DNA of 64,000 bases from Cinclus cinclus (lineage: Eukaryota > Chordata > Aves > Passeriformes > Cinclidae): assembly GCF_963662255.1 (NCBI RefSeq), contig NC_085071.1:2382701-2446700 (forward strand), written 5' to 3'. Shown in pieces: positions 10,721 to 21,176 of the stretch (position 1 is its first letter; each line of letters opens with the position of its first letter). Below the pieces are notes generated by a model. It searched no databases. It saw nothing but the letters and a program-made list of their open reading frames with translations, and was not told the origin of the DNA. The position numbers and the translations under genes were made by a program.

Positions 10721-11389
10721 GTTCTGCAAGCCAGACAGATTTGGGGTTAGTGGGTAGCACAGAGGGAAGAACGCAGCCACCAGGTGGAAATACGGATAAA
10801 AACTCAGAGCTGGGAGATTTCAGGATCAGGAAACATTTCCCTGAAGCTCTGGGTGTCATTTGAGAGGCACAGCAAGAAAACTGCTCCACTCTAAGCCAGG
10901 GGAGCTGCACTGGGAGTCCTCCCTGCAGCACTGACTCCATAACCTGGGCCAGATTTCCCTGCTTGTTCTGAAGCAAAAGGGGGAAAACACCATTTGGGGG
11001 ATTGAATCCTTCCAGGGCTGTGTGGCCCAAAGTAACAATAAAATAAAATCAAGCCCATGATGGATTTCTGAAGGCACAGATCACCTCAGCACCGCGTGAT
11101 GCAGCTGCAGCTGTGCCCGGGAGTCTCTTGATAGGGAAAATCAAATCCTGTGCCACAGGGCATGGGGCACATTTCTGGGGTCAGGGAGCCCCTTCCCACC
11201 CCCAGCTGAGGCTGGGCTGCATTTCAGTTCATTTTTCACTGAAGATGAGATTTCCAGCCACTCTCCACTCAGGGAAGAAGCCAATGACTCTGTGCTGGCT
11301 GCTCTGACACCAGGTCAGGAAGCTCTGGATCATCCCTGAGCCAAAACTGCCCACTGGGGGACAGCTCAGGAGCAGGGCTGGGATGAGGC

Positions 11390-11544
11390 TCATCCCAAGG
11401 ACCAGGGCTCATCCCCAGGGCAAGGACACATCCCCAGGGCAAGGACACATCCCCAGGACAGTGACACATCCCAAGGACCAGGGCACATCTCCAGGACAGT
11501 GACACATCCCCAGGACGGTGGCCCAGCCCCAGGACGATGGCCCA
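11390..11544 (+). repeat. Small minisatellite, about 19-20-bp unit
   Basis: About eight degenerate units built on ACATCCCCAGGACAGTG / ACATCCCCAGGGCAAGG. The units alternate between several variants. Confidence 0.9.
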
Positions 11545-11629
11545 GCGTGCCCGCTGAGGACCTGGAGAGCCTCTGGAGGTGGGAGGGAATCCCTGAATTC
11601 CTGCGGGGAGGGGGAAGGAGCTGTGGGTG

Positions 11630-12060
11630 ATAAGACCCTGGCAGCGTTCAATAAGTCTCCGAGCTTTCTGCCTAAGTGAGATGTTGACAGAAACAAAAGA
11701 AACCCCGTTAGGAAATCTCTCCCCCTCCTGGAAGAGGGCGAGGGTTTTCTTGGAGGGGGGAGAGGAAGGTTTGCATACATTTCAAGGCTCAGCCAAAATA
11801 CAAAGTGCTTTTTGTGAACGCAAGAGAAAAGGACGTGAAGCAGGCAGAAGAGGAGGAGGAAGAGAAGGGGAAGGATGCCTCAATACAAAAAAGCTTAGCC
11901 TGATAAAATATTTAGGACGGGCTCACACATCAGAATATTAATGCTCTGCATTCCTTGTGCTTGCACTCTGTTGATCTTCATTCTCCAGTGACCTTGTTTA
12001 CAGTATCTGAATTTGCAGTCTGCATTTTAATAAGGCCCTGAGAGAAGGTCTGAGACACAG
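11630..12060. promoter_or_regulatory. Candidate conserved noncoding element
   Basis: Blocks such as GTGATAAGACCCTGGCAGCG, AGTCTCCGAGCTTTCTGCC, TTGCATACATTTCAAGGC and ATCAGAATATTAATGCTCTG sit directly upstream of a CpG island. No open frame or repeat signature is seen. The position suggests promoter-proximal regulation if the island is a real promoter. Confidence 0.28.
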
Positions 12061-12104
12061 CGCCTCGCTGAACCAACTTCAAAACCCTGCTCCGACTGGT
12101 TGGG

Positions 12105-12720
12105 ATTCTGGAGGATGGGACGTGGCTCCGGGGTGCCCGGTGCCCTCCGAGGACAGACCCTCGCGAGAGCCCACCCGGGGCAGCCGCCGCCGCCTCGGAC
12201 CGGCGAACTGGGGCAGCCCGGACAGGCTCCTCCATCCATTAATGAATTTCCCTTCCCACCTTCTCCAAGGCTCGGCGGAAGCCTGCGCTGCCCCGCAGCC
12301 CTTGCACAATGGCTGGGCCCCTTCTCTTCCCCCTGCTATCCCCAGGTGACCCCCGGGCCATCGAGCGGCTGCTCCCCTCGGGCTCTGCCAGCCGGAATTA
12401 AGCAGCTGCGAGTGCCGGGGAGCCACGGTCCCCTCCGCAGGCACCGCGGCGGGCCGGAGGCAGCCGCCGTCCCCCGCAGCGCCTGGAGAGCGACGCGTGT
12501 TCCCGGACCTGGATTGCCTAATGGGCTGTGAAGGGTCTCAGCAGGCAGAGCCCAGGCTCGGGGGGATGTGGGGGAGATGGAGCAGGCAGCGCGTTTGTCA
12601 CATCTGCTCCCGGCTTCTGCCGAGATGCGGCCGGAGGTGGGGAGGGCAGCGGGAGCCCGGGAGCCTTCCCGGGGGTGGCAGGGTGCGACAGGGCTGGGCC
12701 GAGCTCTGGGCACGGGGCCA
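12105..12720. promoter_or_regulatory. CpG island
   Basis: CpG dinucleotides are dense at 12115-12270 and 12360-12500 (for example GCAGCCGCCGCCGCCTCGGA and CACCGCGGCGGGCCGGAG), far above the window's usual level. No TATA box or first exon could be fixed. The island ends where the 17-bp minisatellite begins. It may be a promoter of an unseen transcript or a GC-rich orphan island. Confidence 0.55.
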
Positions 12721-13848
12721 TCCTGCTGCTGTCCCCGTCCTGCTGCTGTCCCCGTCCTGCTGTGTCCCCATCCTGCTGCTGTACCCATCCCTCTCCGGTC
12801 CCCATCCCTCTCCGGTCCCCATTCCGCTCCTGTCCCCATCCTGCTGCTGTCCCCGTCCTGCTGCTGTCCCCGTCCTGCTGCTGTCCCTGTCCTGCTGCGG
12901 TCCCCATCCTGCTGCTGTCCCCATTCCGCTCCAGTCCCCATCCTGCTGCTGTCCCTGTCCTGCTGCTGTCCCCGTCCTGCTGCTGTCCCCGTCCTGCTGC
13001 GGTCCCCATCCTGCTGCTGTCCCCATCCTGCTCCAGTCCCCATCCTGCTCCAGTCCCCGTCCTGCTGCTGTCCCTGTCCTGCTGCTGTCCCCGTCCTGCT
13101 GCGGTCCCCATCCTGCTGCTGTCCCTGTCCTGCTGCTTTCCCCATCCCTCTCCGGTCCCCATTCCGCTCCTGTCCCCATCCTGCTGCTGTCCCCATCCCT
13201 CTCCGGTCCCCATCCCTCTCTGGTCCCCATTCCGCTCCTGTCCCCATCCTGCTGCTGTCCCCGCCCTGCTGTTGTCCCCATCCTGCTGTTGTCCCCATCC
13301 TGCTGCTGTCCCCATCCCGCTCCGGTCCCCATCCTGCTGCTGTCCCCATCCTGCTCCAGTCCCCATCCTGCTGCTGTCCCTGTCCTGCTGCTGTCCCCGT
13401 CCTGCTGTGTCCCCATCCTGCTGCTGTACCCATCCCTCTCCGGTCCCCATCCCTCTCCGGTCCCCATTCCGCTCCTGTCCCCATCCTGCTGCTGTCCCCG
13501 TCCTGCTGCTGTCCCCGTCCTGCTGCTGTCCCCGTCCTGCTGCGGTCCCCATCCTGCTGCTGTCCCCATCCTGCTCCAGTCCCCATCCTGCTGCTGTCCC
13601 TGTCCTGCTGCTGTCCCCGTCCTGCTGCTGTCCCCATCCCTCTCCGGTCCCCATCCCGCTCCGGTCCCCATCCTGCTGCTGTCCCCATCCTGCTCCAGTC
13701 CCCATCCTGCTGCTGTCCCCATCCTGCTGCTGTCCCCATCCCGCTCCGGTCCCCATCCTGCTGCTGTCCCCATCCTGCTCCAGTCCCCATCCTGCTGCTG
13801 TCCCCATCCTGCTGCTGTCCCCATCCCTCTCCGGTCCCCGTCCTCCCA
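12721..13848. repeat. 17-bp minisatellite, about 66 copies
   Basis: Tandem units of CCTGCTGCTGTCCCCGT and variants (CTCCAGTCCCCAT, CCTCTCCGGTCCCCAT, CCGCTCCTGTCCCCAT). Seventeen is not a multiple of three and the units lack stops, so all six frames stay open (up to 639 codons on the minus strand with flanks) with a 17-residue period. These are not genes. A block of variant units at about 12741-12925 is repeated 645 bp later at about 13386-13570, showing segmental duplication within the array. Confidence 0.98.
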
Positions 13849-14551
13849 GCAGAGGGTGGTGGCAGCCCGTGGACCCGCCAGGGCTCGCTGGCGCTGGAGA
13901 CGAGTAGGGACAGCTCGGGCTGTGCACGGAGCCGGCTTGTCCAGTGTCCTGCACAGCTGCTGGCAGCTCCCGGGAAGCCTCGCTGTCCCCAGGGACAGCC
14001 CTGCCCGGTTTGTCCCTGGAGAACGTGCTGCGAGGTCGGCGCAGCGCCTGGGCACGGCTCAGTGTGTGCCCACAGGAAAACAACAGGGCCTCTGGGGAGT
14101 TTGGAACAACCTCCTTGAAATCGGATCCTGGAAATGAGCTTGGTGCCAGTCACACCCCTCAAATATCCGAAGCATTCAGAAGGTGGGGGAGGCCCTTCCT
14201 TTATCCCACCCCGCTCCTGCTGGGTTTCGGGACACCCGTCCTTATCCCACCCCATTTCTGCTGGGTTTTGCTTTTAGAAGAACCAGAAACGTCCCATGAT
14301 TTGGAGAGGCAGCCACACTCCCTTCCCCTCACTGGCCACTCCATCTCTCCTCTCACTGCCCCTGGGTGAGTTCTATGTCGTGCCATGCCTTGTGTGTCCC
14401 CGTGGTGCCCCAGCCAGGGGACTGTGAGAGCAGCGTCCTAGAAAGGCACTCCAAGGTGTGTCACAGCATGGGCACAGTGCCAGGAGCAGGAGGCAGGAGA
14501 GAGTTTGTGTCCACACAGCACTTGGAACGTTTTTACTGCAACATAAATCAT
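13849..14551. other. No gene recognised
   Basis: GC-rich flank of the minisatellite. Open frames enter from the array on both strands and end here. No domain or splice structure is recognised. Confidence 0.5.
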
Positions 14552-14612
14552 TGGATCACAGAATATCCTGAGCTGGAAGGGACACACAGGGATCATCAAA
14601 GGGCACCTCCTA
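14552..14612 (-). mobile_element. CR1 LINE terminal fragment
   Basis: GGATCACAGAATATCCTGAG then CTGGAAGGGACACACAGGGA are the last ~60 bases of CR1 in reverse orientation. Confidence 0.85.
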
Positions 14613-17195
14613 AAGGAGCTCAGGTCAGTCAGTGAATCCTCACGGAGACTCTGGGAGGGAAGGCAGGATGGGTTTTTTTTCTGTTTCACGAATGGGAAAA
14701 TACAATCTGCAGGCTCTGGCAAAGCAAAGGTGGAAATGTGCAGCAGATTCCTTCCAGGCTTACCTTTCTCACCTCAGCATCCACCTGGCCATGCAGCCTG
14801 CTCCTGCATGGTCTCCTGGAGACCTTCCCTGTTTCAATCCTGCTTTTTCCTGGAAAAAGTTCAAGTCTCTCCCCTTTGACTGCTCACAGAGGAATATCTC
14901 AGGGCAAAGCAGCACCTTCCTGAGGAGTCACCCAACCCTGTGGCACCGGGTCCTCTCCTGAGGGATGGTGATGAGCTCCACTGCCTGGTGCTTCTCCCCT
15001 GTGAAAAGGGAGGAGTTTGAGAGGCTCCAGGGGCTACACCAGAGCATTGAGATCTCCAGCAAAGCAGAGAAAATATGCAGCTCCAGCTCAGGACTGGTTC
15101 ACTGCCCTGGCAGAGGTTCAGAGATGATTTTCAACAGCAACAAGGGATGTTACTCCTCCCGAGTGACCTTTCTTCCTGCTCTGAAGAGCTGCAGGCACAG
15201 AGGTGCGTTCTGTCCTTGTCTCTGCTCAGCATGTCCTGCCTGCCTGGGCTTTGTGAGCAGCTCAGGTGCAGGCTGGGCACGTTTGGCCCCACAGCTCTTT
15301 CCTTCCTGAGCAGCTCTTGCTCCATCCTTGTCACTTGCTCCCCTCCCACCACTTGCTTTTTTTAGGATCCCTGAACTGAACTTGAATTCCAAACCATTAT
15401 ATAAGAGATCCTCTTGCAGTTCTGGAGATAATTTCCCCCAGTACAATTCTTGCCAGACACACGTGGCTGCCGAGAGCTGGGCTGGGTGTTCCCATCATGA
15501 TCAGTTCAACCACTGAAGCTTGAGGTCAACTCCAGACCTCTTTCCCACTGTGAAATAAACCTCAGCACTTCAAAACTACATTTTTGGAAGCCCCTCCCAG
15601 GCAGACACCCACAGTCATTCTGGGGACAGACTGAGAAAACCCACCAGCCCCCACTCTGAGACGAATGGGAAAGATGACAGTGTACAGAGCTCAAGGCTGA
15701 CTTTTGTTTCCAGTTCAAAGCTTTTGGCACAGTCCCAGCATCTATTTCCAACTTGGCCGGGCACCATCAGAAGGGCAAGAGTGTGGCTACTCATTAAGTA
15801 AATCCCAATTCTCCCTGGGCTCTGTAGCTTGGCTGACAACACTAAAAATCCCAGGGAGGTGGGATTCCCTAGGAAAAGCCAGAGGCAGCTCACAGGGAAA
15901 CGCAGCGGGGTCGGGGGCCAGGCTGTGCACACAGCTCATGGCATCCCCTGCCCTGACACAGCTGCTCCCTGTTGAAAGGTCTGTGCACTGGGAGGTGCCC
16001 TTTGGGACCACCACTTTGCCCAGGGATGTCATCTGGGGGAGCAGGATGAGGCTGCTGAGCACATGGGCACTGGGATGGGCAGGGGGAGGCTGATGTGTCC
16101 TGGAGCCTGTGCAGGACTGTGAGCATGGAGTGTCTGTGAGGAGCTGCAGAGTCTTCTGGAGGCTCATTGTACTTCTGCCGAGCCCTGCAAGGCATTTTTG
16201 GGGGGCAGAGGTGCAGTCTCCAGGGAAAGAGGTTCACGTCCTTGGGGATATGAGGCTTTGGAGTCTCAACAGCTGGGAAGTTCCCTGGCCTCTGCGTGCC
16301 TCAGTTTCCTCACCTATTAAAAGAAGTCGTCATCATCCTATCTATTCAATGAGGCCATCAAGGCATCTTCCTGCACCATTAAGGTCTTTTCCCTCTGTGC
16401 CAGCTCGTTCCCCCCTGTGATGCGGCAGAGGTTGGATATTGGGATCAGGTCAGGTAATGCCAATCTGTCCCAGCAGCACTGGGGCCAGGGCAGGTTGGCA
16501 CAGGTGCCTGTGTTGGCACAGCCTCGGGGCTTTCTCACAGCTCCTGGAGCAGAGCTGTGCTGCAGGGAACACACAGACTCACCCTCTCGGTTTCCTTGAA
16601 GCTCATGACCCCCTTGCCCAGCCCCGGAGCATGAGCGAGGCTGCAGCTCAGGCAGGGAGGTTTGGGATGGCGCTGCAGGGCCAGATGTGCTGTGTGTGTG
16701 GAGCTGTCCAGCACATCGGAGCAGCGGCAAAGGGCCCTGATCCTCTGCTGTGAGGGTCTCACCTTCACCCCCAGCTCCTGGGAATTCCCACATCCATCAG
16801 CAGAACCCTCTGCAGGCAGCTGGGAGCTGAGAGGGCGCTGCTCCCCCCAGCCTCCAGCACCGGCACGTTCTCCAAACTGGAGCTCTGGGAACACACGCCA
16901 CACCCCAGGGCAGGGTCACACCTGGCAGGGGAATGGCAAGGAGGCATGGGGTAAAGCCTGAACCCCACCTCTGCGAGGATTGGTCCAAGCCAGCCCAGAG
17001 GAGCAATTTGGGGATTTTTTCCTCCTGCCTCGGGGGGATGTGATGCTCTGTGCACCCCAATCCTCTCAGTGCATGCAACGGTGCTGAGCCCCAGTGCAAG
17101 AAACACAGGTAGAAAATCACTTCCATGGGGAGCCTGGAAAAATCACTGGGAAAAGCTGCTTTGATGCCTCTGTGGGTGCATCCCTGAGGCAGGAG
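14613..17195. other. No gene recognised; about 2.6 kb
   Basis: Unique sequence with short open frames on both strands and no recognisable domains. A GTGCCTCAGTTTCCTCACCT block at about 16298-16318 is MIR-like. No RNA gene is seen. Confidence 0.5.
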
Positions 17196-18034
17196 GGCCA
17201 TTCAGTGGCACTGGCTTCCACCAGGAGATCCATTCAGTGGCACTGTGACCCACCAGGAGATCCATTCAGTGACACTGGGTTTCACCAGGAGATCCATTCA
17301 TGGCACTGGGTCCCACCAGGAGATCCATTCAGTGACACTGGGTTTCACCAGGAGATCCATTCATGGCACTGGGACCCACCAGGAGATCCATTCAGTGGCA
17401 CTGGATTTCACCAGGAGATCCATTCAGTGGCGCTGTGACCCACCAGGAGATCCATTCAGTGGCACTGAGTGCCCAGGAGATCCATTCAGTGGCACTGGAT
17501 TTCACCAGGAGATCCATTCAGTGGCACTGAGTGCCCAGGAGATCCAGTCATGGCACTGGGTCCCACCAGGAGATCCATTCAGTGACACTGGCTTTCACCA
17601 GGAGATCCATTCAGTGGCACTGAGTGCCCAGGAGATCCAGTCATGGCACTGGGTCCCACCAGGAGATCCATTCAGTGACACTGGCTTTCACCAGGAGATC
17701 CATTCAGTGGCACTGAGTGCCCAGGAGATCCAGTCATGGCACTGGGTCCCACCAGGAGATCCATTCAGTGACACTGGCTTTCACCAGGAGATCCATTCAG
17801 TGGCACTGAGTGCCCAGGAGATCCAGTCATGGCACTGGGTCCCACCAGGAGATCCATTCAGTGACACTGGCTTTCACCAGGAGATCCATTCATGGCACTG
17901 GGACCCACCAGGAGATCCATTCAGTGACACTGGGTTTTACCAGGAGATCCATTCAGTGGCACTGAGTGCCCAGGAGATCCATTCATGGCACTGGGTCCCA
18001 CTGGGAGATCCATTCATGGCACTTGGTCCCAGGA
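17196..18034 (+). repeat. 30-32-bp minisatellite, about 26 copies
   Basis: Units begin GATCCATTCAGTGGCACTG and end CACCAGGA or GCCCAGGA. Three length classes (30, 31 and 32 bp) occur. A continuous plus-strand frame (17245-18132) is carried by the array and contains repeated EIHS and HWVPPGDPFSDTGFHQ-type peptides, but it has no start context or flanking exon structure and is not called as a gene. Confidence 0.98.
17531..17903 (+). repeat. 93-bp higher-order repeat, four copies
   Basis: Inside the array, a 30+31+32-bp trimer repeats with exact 93-bp spacing. The GTGCCCAGGAGATCC junction starts at 17531, 17624, 17717 and 17810. The four copies are nearly identical, while units outside them vary in order, which indicates recent amplification of the trimer. 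Ninety-three is a multiple of three, so the frame is kept (31 residues per copy). Confidence 0.95.
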
Positions 18035-18119
18035 AGGGTCTGCCTGTGTCGGGCTCCCCTCCCTGGCTCCCAGCCCCCTCCCCACCCCACTCTCCCGGCG
18101 CTGGCAGAGCCATGGCTGA

Positions 18120-18360
18120 GGGCTGGCCGTGATTTATTTCAGAACATTTCTTGCCTGTTGAAAACCTGACCTCAGATATGGAGAGACGACGTGGGGAAGA
18201 TGTACGAGTGTCTCTCCGCAAAAGTGCATCAGAGAAATTGAGCGTGAGCTGCCATCAATCTGCCCGGGAGCCGCGGCCCCGCGCAACAGCGAGGGACGGG
18301 AGGGACCCGCGAAGGTCACCCGGGAGCTGACTCAGCCTCCCCGCTCCCCCATCCATCACA
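18120..18360. promoter_or_regulatory. CpG-rich candidate regulatory element with MARE-like site
   Basis: Begins with TGATTTATTTCAGAACATTTC, then AGACGACGTGGGGAAGATGT, then a CpG-dense part (GGGAGCCGCGGCCCCGCGCA). GCTGACTCAGC at 18326-18336 is a perfect palindromic core of the known MAF/AP-1 recognition element. Function is inferred. Confidence 0.35.
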
Positions 18361-18756
18361 CCCGCCGGGGAAGCGGCACGGAGCAGAGGCTGGAGGCGAT
18401 CTCCAGCTCATCCCTCATCCAGCCCCCTCCGCGACTCAGTTCGGAAGCTGGAGCAAGCACAAATGTCACGGGGGTCACGGGCAGTGGTGACCTTTGGGTG
18501 GCTGTAACGAGCCCTGACAGCTCCGTGGGGACAGCCATGGCCCCGGCCGAGGCTCCTGCCCGAGGACCCCGTGGGCTGTGACAAGGACAAGACGGATGGA
18601 ACACGGGGACAGAGGTGACAGGAGGGTTTTTCCTTCTCGGTGGCTCCAGCTAGTGCAGCAGCAGCGTTTGGATGACCTGCAGAATGTCCCCTAAATCTGA
18701 TGAGGACTAGAAAGGAGCTGAGCTCTTCTCAGCAGTTCTTAGAGCAGCAAGAATGA
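18361..18756. other. No gene recognised
   Basis: GC-rich unique sequence leading into a CR1 fragment. No coding or RNA signal is seen. Confidence 0.5.
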
Positions 18757-19240
18757 ATCAGGGAATCCCAGAATCCCTGAGGTTGGAAAAGACCTCCAAG
18801 ACCATGGAGTCCAACCTTTGACTGAATCCTCCTGTGCTCATTGAACCATGGCACCAAGTGCCACATCTACCCATTTTTTGGGCACATCCAGAGATGGTGA
18901 CTCCACCACTGCTCTGAGCAGCCCCTTCCTCTGATTAACTCCACTCTCAGTGAAGGAATTTTCCCGGTATCTACCCTGAGCCTCCCCTGGCCCAGCCTGA
19001 GGCCGTTCCCTCTGCTTCTGTCCCTGTTCCCTGGAGCAGATCCCAAATCCCCCCGGCTGTCCCCTCCTGTCAGGGAGTTGTGCAGAACCACAAGATCCCT
19101 CATGAGCATCCTTTTCTCCAGGCTGAGCCCCTTTCCAGCTCCCTCAGCCTCTCCCGGGGTTCCGGACCCTTCCCCAGCTCTGTTCCCTGCCCTCGACACG
19201 CTCCAGCCCCTCAGCATCTTCCCCATCCTTTATCCCAGCT
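18757..19240 (-). mobile_element. CR1 LINE 3' fragment
   Basis: AGGTTGGAAAAGACCTCCAA, GATGGTGACTCCACCACTGC, AGCCTGAGGCCGTTCCCTCT and TCTCCAGGCTGAGCCCC occur in CR1 order on the complementary strand. It shares long blocks with 55862-56302, so both belong to one subfamily. No reverse transcriptase. Confidence 0.94.
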
Positions 19241-20435
19241 CCCACCAGAGAACAGCAGAGATCTCAGCACCAAGGGGAGGAGAATCCCAGTCCCTCCCCT
19301 GGCCTGGATCCAAGCTGGCCACCTTCAGCTCCCAGCAAAAGGCACCTCCAAAGGGTTTTTTCCTGTAGATGATGAGGGACAATTAACACCACATTCCATC
19401 ACAAGATTTCCAGCTTCTGGAGGGACCTGAGTACTCAGACTTTTGATGAGTGTCTTTGGAAAAGTTCTAAACAATCCACCTGCAAAACACATTTAGTGGC
19501 TTCTGCCAGGTGCCTGTGCACTGCCAGGCACAGGGATGCTTCTGTGGATCTGGCCCCAGATTACCTTAATAACTTTGCAGATTGGAAGCTGTGAGAGTAA
19601 TTGATTCTCCACTTCATTAGTTAAACTGAAAAAGGAATTAAGAACTACCGAGGGTACGGCAAAGTGGTTGGCCAAAGGCTTGTTGTGTTGTGAACAGGTA
19701 AGCTTATTTACTTTTTGTTTTTATCAGATGGGAATGATTTTGAAAAGAAAACATTAGGATTTTAAGTGGGGAATCAGGACCTCATTACTTTTCAGAATTT
19801 CCTGTTGCTAAATTGGTTCAGATTTTCTGTTACTTTACAGAATTTTGAGGACAGATTCAGTCATAGCAAAATATATTTTTTAAATTATTATTTTCTTTTT
19901 CTGGTGAATAAATTATCCAGGCAAAAGAAGCCTCACAACTGTCCACAGCTAGTGTTGGTAGAGCCAAGAGGTTCCTAATTCACAGAGGACCTTTGAAAAT
20001 ACTTACCTTTGGTTTTGTTCCATGCCCCAGAGCACTGGTGAGTAACAGGATAATTCCCCCACGATCAGGTCATGGGGGCACCACATCCACCCCTGAGCCT
20101 GGACGGGGGTCTGGCAAAAGGGGTTGAGGTTAAGTGGGGGGAAAGTGCCCAGAAATACATAGAGGAGGACGCTGCATTTTCCACGGATCTTGTTGGATGG
20201 GATTGAAGAACCTGAGGAGTTCCTGGGTGGAGGAAGGGGCTCTCACTCTAGATGTTCATCCCATGGAGAACATAAAGAGAGCCCCAGAGGGGATACTCCA
20301 GGCAGGTGAGGTCAGGGAGGGGCAGGTAATGTAGAGACACAAATTGTTACCAGGTAATCTCTGGGAGGTGTGGACACCTCTCCTTGGTTCCTGCTCCCAC
20401 CTCTGCATGTTTTCTTCCTGCAAAACCGTGAGGAC
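19241..20435. other. No gene recognised
   Basis: Unique DNA, AT-rich between about 19560 and 19920 (for example TTTTTTAAATTATTATTTTC). No repeat family or coding exon is recognised. Confidence 0.5.
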
Positions 20436-20812
20436 AGCTGAGGGCACTCGGTGTGTTCATCCTGGAGCAGAGCACACTGAGGGCAGAGCTCAGGGACTGC
20501 AGCTCCTCCCGAGGGATCTGCAGCTCCAATCTCTGCTCCCTGGGACAGGGACAGCACCAGGGAACGGCTGGAGCTGGGCCAGGGCAGGCTCAGGCTGGAG
20601 AGCAGGGAAAGGTTCTTCCCTCAGCCAGAGGGTGCTGGGCACTGCCCAGGCTCCCCAGGGAATGGGCACGGCCCCGAGGCTGCCAGAGCTCCAGGAGCGT
20701 TTGGACAGCGCTCCAGGGATGGACAGGGGGGATTGTTGGGGGGTCTGGGCAGGGACAGGAGGTCCCTGGTGGGTCCCTTCCAACCCAGCGTGTTCCATGG
20801 TTCTGTGTAATT
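20436..20812 (+). mobile_element. CR1 LINE 3' fragment
   Basis: GGAAAGGTTCTTCCCTCAGC, GGGCACTGCCCAGGCTCCCC, GAGCGTTTGGACAGCGCTCC and the terminal TTCCATGGTTCTGTG are a CR1 3' end in forward orientation. It is the counterpart of the reversed copies at 2369-2583 and 35578-35750. Confidence 0.94.
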
Positions 20813-21176
20813 TACTGTGTAATTAGTCCTTTGTGTTGCTGCCCATCCTCCATGGTGGAGGGTTCCCTTCCCCCAGTGTGAGTGACTCTGTCAGGTATCA
20901 AAACACAAATAAATCTCAATCTTCTCTTTACAGACACTGCAGGGACACCAGAACCTTCAAAAAACACCATGGTCCGGTGAGAGGCAGAGACGCTCTGGAG
21001 GCCTCAGCTGATTTCCACAGAGCAGAAGAGCACTTGGATCCACCTGAGCTTCCAAGGCACCTTTGCCAGGCAGGAATTGCCCAGGTGCCCAGCCCTGATC
21101 TGGCTGCCCCAGTGCAGTGGCCAGGGCAGGTTGTACTGAGAAATCCCAGCTCCTCCTGTGCCAGAGGGATAATGGG
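20813..21176. other. No gene recognised
   Basis: A short unique stretch before the 25-bp array. The minus-strand open frames seen here are extensions of the array. Confidence 0.5.

Larger units (their letters stand above)
9479..12104. other. No gene recognised; about 2.6 kb
   Basis: An open frame of 287 codons (9295-10158, plus) starts inside CR1 and has no domain, so it is not called. The rest is unique DNA with an AT-rich island (10140-10720), a small minisatellite (11390-11544) and another AT-rich candidate element (11630-12060). Confidence 0.5.

Noticed and set aside
12336..14255. Open frames of 460-639 codons on both strands (QQQDGD / AAGWG-type peptides)
   Set aside because: Entirely produced by the stop-free 17-bp tandem repeat; all six frames are open, with no exon structure.
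17531..17903. Regular repeats resembling a CRISPR array
   Set aside because: Units are contiguous with no unique spacers, and the DNA is vertebrate.
17245..18132. 295-codon plus frame with 31-residue repeats
   Set aside because: The frame follows the 93-bp period; no promoter, start context or homology supports a protein.
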